DNA of 35,260 nt from Treponema sp. UBA6988 (GTDB taxonomy: Bacteria; Spirochaetota; Spirochaetia; Treponematales; Treponemataceae), in the NCBI GenBank assembly GCA_002448445.1, contig DJYC01000060.1, forward strand, positions 11,493 through 46,752, written 5' to 3'. Under the pieces are notes generated by a model. It made no database searches. It saw only the letters and a program-made list of their open reading frames with translations, and was not told the origin of the DNA. Each line of letters starts with the position of its first letter. The stretch's first letter is position 1. Both the position numbers and the translations under genes were made by a program. Shown piece by piece: positions 29,626 to 35,260 of this stretch.

Positions 29626-32600
29626 ATGGATATTCAGTATGGTTTACCAACACTTGGACAGATAAATCTTTTTGAGAGAAAAATTTTAGGCGACGATGCA
29701 TTGTATGAAATCGCTCAACAAAAAATGCAAGACGGTTCTATGCCGAATGTTGAAGTTGACAGCCTAAGAAAAAGTTGGGACAGATTTTGTGCAGAAGAAA
29801 CAAAAAATCATGAAAAAATACAAGATTACGAACCTTATGCCATAATTTATGGAAATAATAATATCTCAATGCTTTCGGAGTACTTCTATAAATCTTTGGA
29901 AGAGAAATATGGTATTCCGTATAAACTTTGTCTTGAAATCGGAGGTTTTTCAGGTTCCCTTTATGATTTGTATCAGAATTTCAATCCTTATAAGATGTTG
30001 AACAAAATCAATCAGTTTCATCAAAATAATAAAAAAGAATATGAAGGAGGAAAAATACCTCTTGTCGCAGAAAACAAAACTGTAGAATTTGTGTTTTTCA
30101 TTTTAAAATTTCATATTCTCTTTGCATTGTATGATTCTCTAAAAGAAAATTTTGAAAAGACAAAAGAATTCCTAAAAATGTACCTTACTGATTTTTCATA
30201 TTCCGCTTTATATGAGCGATTGAAAACTGAAAGAAATTGCAAATCTTTTTCAGCCCTTTATGACTACCTGGATAATAAATCTGTATCAAATCCATTCAAA
30301 TTATTTATTAAAAGGTCAAAAAAAAGCGACAAAAGCCCAAAATGGACAGAATTGGAAAAACTTTTGTCTTTTTGTTCTGGTGAGCTAAAAAAATTGTTCA
30401 TTGCAAAATTCTTGCTGTCTAATACAGAAAATGCTTTGCAAGAAGTTTTTTGTATTCCAAAATATAAAATTGACGAAATCAAAAATGGCTTGAAATTTCT
30501 CTTGAGTGAAAATAAATTTTCGCATGACGTAGTAAGAACTCTTGCGAGCAATATTATAGATACTTTTTTGCAAGATGACGAAGATGAAAGAGACCCATTC
30601 TGCGGAAAAACAAACGGTTTAGCATGTGGTGCCGTTCATTCAACATATTTTCTAATTTTTTATCGCCATAAGCAAAAAAAGCCTATTCCATTTGAAAAGA
30701 GAGAAGAACTTGTTGAACTTCTTTCAAAATTTGCTCCTCATAGCAGTGCCTTTTTTATACCATATTTTAAAGCGTATATTGCTGTTACAAATCGAGAGTT
30801 TGACAAAGCAATGGAACTTTTTAATACGGCTTTTGAATACAAGCAGTTTGCAGGCGATTATCTTATCGAGTTTTTGGAAATGGCATTTTCATTCGCAAAT
30901 TATTACGAAGCCGATTGGACAACAACGAGAAAATCACTCAAAGAAGAAAACGGGATAAAAAATCCTGTCAAATGCGATGCAAAGATGTTTAAGAATTTTG
31001 GTTATGCAATAAACGCATTTCCAGATTCTGCAAAAAACAGCTATTTTGAAGCGTTCAGACCGCTAGAGCATTTTTATACGTTTTTTCCAGTTGAATGTTT
31101 TGTGGATGTTGAGTTGGCAAAGAAAATCCAACTGCAGGAAGTTGAAAATCAGAAGAAAATAAAAATTGAAACTGACGGAAGACGAAAGGCTAAATTTGTA
31201 AAGAATCACCCTTATGAAGTTTTGTCTAAATTGAACGGCAAAGACAGAAACAAACTTATTCCAGAAAAATCTCTTTTTACTCTCAATCAAGACCACAATC
31301 CAAAACAAAAAGATTTGTGTCCTCCGATTGTTTTGTGTATTCGCCATAGTTTGTCTGATGAACGATTGCTTTCCATTGCAGAGAACTGGCTAAAATATCC
31401 AAATCCAGAAATAGAAACTACTGCTGTTTCTTATGACGGAAAAACTGCTCTTTGTGAAGCCTTGCGGATTTATGGAGATTTAAGACTTCATTTCTATAGC
31501 AACAATTCTGATATTAGAAATCTTCCTGCTGATACATTTAATAGAATTTGTAGAAACGGTTATTTAGAAGATTCTGAAGAATATGAACTTGAAATTAAAA
31601 AGATTGTGCAAAAAACACATTCTCTAATTCGCCAACAAAAGATTAAACTTGCGAGATATAAACGGTTAATAAAACAACTTATTGAAAGAACAAATTGGGA
31701 AAAAGAGCTGAAATTCGGAGAGCGAATACCTGTTCTTGCGTGGGCTATAGAATGTTATGATTTTGAGATTGTAAAGTTAATTGCAGATAAAATCCCAGAT
31801 TCAGAATTTGACAATTATAGGATTTCTGCAAATTATACGACACCGCTTGTGTATACGATTTTGAGAAAAGAGCCTGTATCTTTTGGGATTGAAGAATCTA
31901 TCCGTAAACAAAAAGATATTCACATTCCTCACACGATGTATAAGACTTTTGGCTTCACAAGAGAAGAGCAACATTCTAATTTCTTGTATGAAAACCCATT
32001 TCCAGAAGGAATTGATTTTACAAAATATCACATGGAGCATTGGGAAGTGCAACTCTCTGAAGAAGAAAGATTTGATTTTATCAGTTGCTATGGCGACGAG
32101 GAAACTTATGAAGAACAGGTTTCTGAATATGACAAGATGATTGATTATTTTATCTCTCGAACAAAAGATATAAATGCTTTTGTAGCTGTACTATCATCTT
32201 GGGCAAGTCCGCATGGTCGTTCAGATGAAGACAAAAAGACTTCTGCAATACAAGGCAATCAAGTTCATTCTACAACGCTTGTTATTGCAGCTCAAGCAAA
32301 TGACAGTGATACTTGCAGAAAGCTTCTAAAACTTGATGCAAAGGTTGATTTTACGGCATCTGCAGAAGGTTTTACGCTTGAGCAATTTGGAGAAACTTCG
32401 TATCAGCAAAAACACAATTTTATTTATAATTTGATTAACTATAAATCTTGGGAAACGTTGATTATGTTTTTGACTGAATTTCCTGATATTGCAAAAATGA
32501 TTATGCATAATGATGAATTTGAGCTAAATCCGCTTGTAGCTTTTTCCATGAAAGTGCAAGATTACTTTATTTGGACTGGCAGAGACAAAAGAGAATGGAA

Positions 32601-32703
32601 ACCTATTGTACAATATATAGTTGACTTGTTTATCAAAAATAGAGCTAATCTTGATGAAAACACAAAAGTCGGAACTGCAAAAAAAATTTTAGAAAACTGC
32701 TAA
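29626..32703 (+). CDS. Large ankyrin/TPR-like protein of unknown function (1025 aa)
   Basis: A cytoplasmic-looking protein without signal peptide or membrane helices. The N-terminal two thirds is helical and Lys/Glu/Phe-rich, with a TPR-like stretch (REFDKAMELFNTAFEYKQFAGDYLIEF, about 388-414). The C-terminal part has ankyrin-like units: GKTALCEALRIYGD (about 604), VLAWAIECYDFEIVKLIADK (about 705) and TLVIAAQANDSDTCRKLLKLDAKVDF (about 882). GGGGG 5 nt before ATG 29626 decides the start; the frame is open 94 codons further upstream, across the opposite-strand small-protein gene. Strongly AT-rich and unlike neighbouring core genes. Probably a protein-protein interaction scaffold; could be an accessory effector or immunity-type protein, but that is inference. 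Confidence 0.7.
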   Translation: MDIQYGLPTLGQINLFERKILGDDALYEIAQQKMQDGSMPNVEVDSLRKSWDRFCAEETKNHEKIQDYEPYAIIYGNNNISMLSEYFYKSLEEKYGIPYKLCLEIGGFSGSLYDLYQNFNPYKMLNKINQFHQNNKKEYEGGKIPLVAENKTVEFVFFILKFHILFALYDSLKENFEKTKEFLKMYLTDFSYSALYERLKTERNCKSFSALYDYLDNKSVSNPFKLFIKRSKKSDKSPKWTELEKLLSFCSGELKKLFIAKFLLSNTENALQEVFCIPKYKIDEIKNGLKFLLSENKFSHDVVRTLASNIIDTFLQDDEDERDPFCGKTNGLACGAVHSTYFLIFYRHKQKKPIPFEKREELVELLSKFAPHSSAFFIPYFKAYIAVTNREFDKAMELFNTAFEYKQFAGDYLIEFLEMAFSFANYYEADWTTTRKSLKEENGIKNPVKCDAKMFKNFGYAINAFPDSAKNSYFEAFRPLEHFYTFFPVECFVDVELAKKIQLQEVENQKKIKIETDGRRKAKFVKNHPYEVLSKLNGKDRNKLIPEKSLFTLNQDHNPKQKDLCPPIVLCIRHSLSDERLLSIAENWLKYPNPEIETTAVSYDGKTALCEALRIYGDLRLHFYSNNSDIRNLPADTFNRICRNGYLEDSEEYELEIKKIVQKTHSLIRQQKIKLARYKRLIKQLIERTNWEKELKFGERIPVLAWAIECYDFEIVKLIADKIPDSEFDNYRISANYTTPLVYTILRKEPVSFGIEESIRKQKDIHIPHTMYKTFGFTREEQHSNFLYENPFPEGIDFTKYHMEHWEVQLSEEERFDFISCYGDEETYEEQVSEYDKMIDYFISRTKDINAFVAVLSSWASPHGRSDEDKKTSAIQGNQVHSTTLVIAAQANDSDTCRKLLKLDAKVDFTASAEGFTLEQFGETSYQQKHNFIYNLINYKSWETLIMFLTEFPDIAKMIMHNDEFELNPLVAFSMKVQDYFIWTGRDKREWKPIVQYIVDLFIKNRANLDENTKVGTAKKILENC

Positions 32704-32906
32704 CCTTCGCTTTACTTTTTATCAGTTCGCTTACCCCCCTAGCCATTTCACCATCTGCTATACTTAACATAAATCGCCTTATGTGCTTATTGGTCACAAA
32801 ACACATTTTAAGTTTTTTTATCTGCCACCTTCGTATTTTTTTCATACATTTCTGTATCCCTCATCAACATCACAACCACCACGAATATTTAGTTCAGTAA
32901 AAACAA

Positions 32907-34211
32907 TCACTCCAATCCTCCAAATACACCTTCCTCCAAAAGAAAATCCCTAAGCGGAACTTCATACACCCCATCGTCATCGTAGTGTGCTTTTGCAGTT
33001 TCACTAGTGATGATTACCCTTGTAAAAGAATCGTCTATGTTTTTGAAAGATCGCTTTTCCTGATTACGCTTTTCTGCACTTGGCATTGAATAGGCAGACT
33101 GAATGTAAAACTTTTTGTTTCCCATTGAAGCCACAAAATCAACTTCAAGCTGGAGGCGCTTGCTTTTGCCAGAATTGTCTTTTTGGTTCAGTTCAACAAT
33201 TCCGACATCAACATTATAACCGCGAGAAATGAGTTCATTGTAAATTATGTTCTCGGTGATATGAGTAATTTCCATCTGCCGGAAATTCAAAAAGGCATTC
33301 TGCAAACCCACATCAGAAAAATAGTATTTCGAATTTGCGCCGATGTACTTGCGTCCTTTTATGTCGTAGCGCTTTGCTTGTGAAATTAAAAATGAGTCCG
33401 CAAAAATATTCAGATGATTCAGAATCGTTTTTGAAGTGTAAACAATTCCACCCTTACTCTTGAATGTGTTTTCAATTTTTGTGGGGTTGGTGAATGAACC
33501 TACAGAAGATGCCAGTACCGAAAGCAGGTCGGAAAGCCCATCTTCATTCCTAATTTTATTGCGCTGCAAAATGTCTTTTAAATACACTTCTTCAAAAAGA
33601 TTTTTTAGGTAAGCAGATTTTTCCTTGTCAGTTTTCAAAAGCACAGCATAGGGAAGGCCACCGTAAGTTGCGTATTCTGAAAAAGCTTCGTCAAAATCAA
33701 TGCGGTCTTTTGCATAGTCATAATATTCGCGGAAGGCAAGCGGGTACACGCGAATCTGGTCACCGCGCCCGCGGAATTCCGTAAGTATGTCGCTCGAAAG
33801 CATTTTGGAATTGGAGCCTGTAACATACAAATCGCAATTCTTGCGGCGGAGGATTCCATTAAGAACATTGTAAAAAGTAATTTCATCATCCGGCAAATCG
33901 GGATTTTTTACGGCTTTGCAATACTGAATCTCGTCAATCAGAATAAAGTAATTTTTGGATGAATCCTGCACCCTATTCCTAATGTACTCTCCAAGTTTGA
34001 GCGGATTCCGAAGAGATGCAAATTCGTCATCATCAAGAATAATTTCTATAACCTGATTTTCTTCTGTTCCATTTGAAAGCAAATAATCTTTGAAGATATT
34101 GAACAAAAGATAGGACTTTCCCGATCGCCTAAGCCCCGTGACAACTTTTACCATGCCGTTATGCATTTTGCCAATGAGCTGATTAAGATACTGAGGACGA
34201 CTTACACCCAT
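32907..34211 (-). CDS. AAA ATPase with C-terminal DUF4143 domain
   Basis: A 434-aa protein. Walker A GLRRSGKS (about 26-33), Walker B YFILIDEIQ, sensor-like VTGSNSKMLS and the conserved EFRGRGDQIRVYPLAFREYY identify this widespread bacterial ATPase family. The C-terminal part (about 220-434) matches DUF4143, with a nuclease-like strand pattern LEVDFVASMGNKKFYIQSA. The cellular role of the family is unsettled; DNA-linked or mobile-element functions have been suggested. GGAG precedes the ATG. Expression is probably controlled by the promoter at 34253-34281, flanked by two identical palindromes. Confidence 0.88.
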   Translation of the reverse strand: MGVSRPQYLNQLIGKMHNGMVKVVTGLRRSGKSYLLFNIFKDYLLSNGTEENQVIEIILDDDEFASLRNPLKLGEYIRNRVQDSSKNYFILIDEIQYCKAVKNPDLPDDEITFYNVLNGILRRKNCDLYVTGSNSKMLSSDILTEFRGRGDQIRVYPLAFREYYDYAKDRIDFDEAFSEYATYGGLPYAVLLKTDKEKSAYLKNLFEEVYLKDILQRNKIRNEDGLSDLLSVLASSVGSFTNPTKIENTFKSKGGIVYTSKTILNHLNIFADSFLISQAKRYDIKGRKYIGANSKYYFSDVGLQNAFLNFRQMEITHITENIIYNELISRGYNVDVGIVELNQKDNSGKSKRLQLEVDFVASMGNKKFYIQSAYSMPSAEKRNQEKRSFKNIDDSFTRVIITSETAKAHYDDDGVYEVPLRDFLLEEGVFGGLE

Positions 34212-34212
34212 A

Positions 34213-34242
34213 TTTTACTCCAAATTTTTGCGTATTTACGCA
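34213..34242. repeat. 30-bp repeat copy 1 with palindrome, in the AAA gene leader
   Basis: TTTTACTCCAAATTTTTGCG followed by TATTTACGCA, containing the inverted repeat TGCGTA-TT-TACGCA (34229-34242). It lies between the predicted transcription start and the AAA-ATPase ATG and contains the gene's ribosome site. Confidence 0.75.
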
Positions 34243-34252
34243 CTTTTATGGA

Positions 34253-34281
34253 ATTATAAGCCCGAAATCGTCAAAAGGCAA
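34253..34281 (-). promoter_or_regulatory. Promoter of the AAA ATPase gene
   Basis: Minus-strand TTGCCT (complement of 34276-34281), 17-bp spacer, perfect TATAAT (complement of 34253-34258). It lies exactly between the two 30-bp repeat copies. Confidence 0.6.
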
Positions 34282-34285
34282 GTAC

Positions 34286-34328
34286 TTTTACTCCAAATTT
34301 TTGCGTATTTACGCATTTTTTTGGAGTA
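34286..34328. repeat. 30-bp repeat copy 2 inside a 40-bp inverted repeat
   Basis: Second identical copy of the 30-bp sequence (34286-34315) with TGCGTA-TT-TACGCA at 34302-34315. TACTCCAAA (34289-34297) and TTTGGAGTA (34320-34328) extend it to a 40-bp inverted repeat. It sits upstream of the -35 box of the AAA gene, 73 bp from copy 1. Confidence 0.75.
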
Positions 34329-34412
34329 CACCCTAACAACGAACAATCGCCCCCTGTAGAATTTCTAACCAAATTGTGATAGATTGAACACGTTTTGGTG
34401 GGACAATTCAGA

Positions 34413-35165
34413 ATGGAAAGTGAACACATTCCGGTGAACAAGGACGGCAGCATCAACTTGCAGACGCTTGACCCGGACAAGATTTGGTACGACGAGCCAC
34501 TTTTATTTCAAAAGCCGGAGGACAGAAGCGGTATTTGCGCAATTACGGAAACGCTGCCACTGCACCTGCTTTATTCTGCATACCTTCAGGGCGTTTTTCC
34601 TTGGTTTGATGAAACGGAAGGAGAACCGGTAATCTGGTACAACCCGGACCCACGCTTTTGCATTCAGCCGGAAGATTTTCATGTTCCCAAAAGCATAGAC
34701 CGCTTTCTAAAGCATACCCCCTACACCTATACAATGGACAAATGCTTTGAGCGCGTAATGGAAGGATGCAGGGATGCAAAGAGGGAAGGTCAGAACGGAA
34801 CTTGGATTGGCCCCAAGATGATAAAGGCCTACTGCGCCCTGCACAAGGCGGGTTTTGCCCACAGCGTTGAAGTCTGGCACAATGGGGAACTGGCCGGCGG
34901 TTTTTACGGGGAACTTTTTGGAAGCGTTTTCTGCGGCGAAAGCATGTTCACCAAAGAAAGCGACAGCGCAAAGAGCGCATTCGTTCTTTTTGCAAGAGCC
35001 TTTTTTGCCTGCGGAGGAAAACTCATAGACAGCCAGGTCTACACAGACAACATAGCCCGCTACGGAGCCAAAAACATAAGCCGCGACGCATTCCTAAGGC
35101 TAGAAAAAGAATACCTCTCCAAGCCCCTAACCGCAGACATACAAAATTTTTTCCCTAAGAAATAG
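34413..35165 (+). CDS. aat: Leucyl/phenylalanyl-tRNA-protein transferase
   Basis: A 250-aa enzyme that adds Leu or Phe from tRNA to the N-terminus of proteins with basic N-terminal residues, marking them for ClpAP degradation (N-end rule). Family blocks are all visible: GVFPWFDE, VIWYNPDPRF, TWIGPKMIKAYCALHKAGFAHSVEVWHNGELAGGFYGELFGSVFCGESMF, and LIDSQVYTDNIARYGAKNISRDAF. ATG at 34413 preferred over an in-frame TTG at 34395; only a weak GGTGGG ribosome site lies upstream. Divergent from the AAA ATPase. No substrate-adaptor genes (clpS/clpA) are nearby. Confidence 0.93.
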   Translation: MESEHIPVNKDGSINLQTLDPDKIWYDEPLLFQKPEDRSGICAITETLPLHLLYSAYLQGVFPWFDETEGEPVIWYNPDPRFCIQPEDFHVPKSIDRFLKHTPYTYTMDKCFERVMEGCRDAKREGQNGTWIGPKMIKAYCALHKAGFAHSVEVWHNGELAGGFYGELFGSVFCGESMFTKESDSAKSAFVLFARAFFACGGKLIDSQVYTDNIARYGAKNISRDAFLRLEKEYLSKPLTADIQNFFPKK

Positions 35166-35226
35166 TTTTATACATTTCAGTATTTTTTTACAACTAATGA
35201 TATTAGGAAATAAACAAGACTGGGTT

Positions 35227-35246
35227 CTTAGGGCGCTAGCCCTAAG
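35227..35246. repeat. Palindrome near the right edge
   Basis: CTTAGGGC-GCTA-GCCCTAAG, a perfect 8-bp inverted repeat 62 bp after the aat stop. The following CCGGGAAAG resembles part of the E-family outer stem (CCGGAAAGC), so this may be the edge of a seventh element cut by the window. Confidence 0.5.
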
Positions 35247-35260
35247 CCGTGCCGGGAAAG

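Noticed and set aside
32645..32845. 66-codon minus-strand frame downstream of the ankyrin-like gene
   Set aside because: Overlaps the end of the large plus-strand gene, has no good ribosome site, and could at most be a decayed fragment.
13317..34211. Prophage or integrative element
   Set aside because: No integrase, capsid, portal, terminase, conjugation gene or flanking attachment repeat could be identified; the accessory genes are dispersed.

Overview
The window most likely comes from a treponeme or close relative (Spirochaetota). This is inferred from the mix of genes: an archaeal-type UMP kinase, several lipoproteins with relaxed lipoboxes, a divergent MraY and purine-rich Shine-Dalgarno (SD) sites. 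There is no rRNA, so the genus is an inference. Housekeeping genes have moderate GC. Several blocks (about 6.6-7.2, 13.3-15.7 and 26.1-34.2 kb) are clearly more AT-rich and hold accessory genes.

Layout. (1) 1-6.2 kb, minus strand: a small secreted protein, pyrH, an ECF sigma / anti-sigma / transglutaminase-like operon, and cysS. (2) 6.6-8 kb: a PIN-domain toxin-antitoxin pair, then a Sir2 deacylase on the minus strand. (3) 8.1-12.9 kb, plus strand: an MraY-type transferase, FabF, and an FAD-dependent dehydrogenase carrying an expanded 39-bp minisatellite in its N-terminal domain. (4) 13.3-15.7 kb: an AT-rich single-chain restriction-modification enzyme (nuclease + N6-methylase + one target-recognition domain). 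(5) 15.8-19.7 kb, minus strand: a polar amino acid ABC transporter (binding lipoprotein, permease, ATPase) followed by a MATE exporter. (6) 20-25 kb, plus strand: a periplasmic-sensor GGDEF-like/EAL protein and an M30-like metalloprotease lipoprotein. (7) 25.2-34.2 kb: an orphan ABC ATPase, two unknown membrane proteins, a two-gene small-protein operon whose first gene is only 58 codons, a 1025-aa ankyrin-like protein and a DUF4143 AAA ATPase. (8) aat at the right end.

The strongest unexplained signal is a family of six GC-rich intergenic elements (E1-E6, at about 0.6, 6.4, 13.0, 18.1, 23.0 and 25.1 kb). Read in one direction, each begins near GGACGG and, in the less diverged copies, ends near CGTAGG. 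Five of the six (all but the diverged E3) share an outer stem whose two arms have changed together between copies (AGGG/CCCT, GCGG/CCGC, GGGG/CCCC; CCCG/CGGG versus CGGG/CCCG). Those stems enclose one or more inner hairpins. Five of the six lie just downstream of a gene on the same strand. This covariation argues for a conserved folded RNA or DNA element rather than a coding repeat. Two elements directly border accessory genes (the toxin-antitoxin pair and the restriction enzyme), and one splits the transporter operon.

Other points of note are a transglutaminase-like protein that lacks its catalytic cysteine, a pair of identical palindromes about seven helical turns apart flanking the promoter of the AAA ATPase gene, and internal duplications in both members of the 29-kb small-protein operon.
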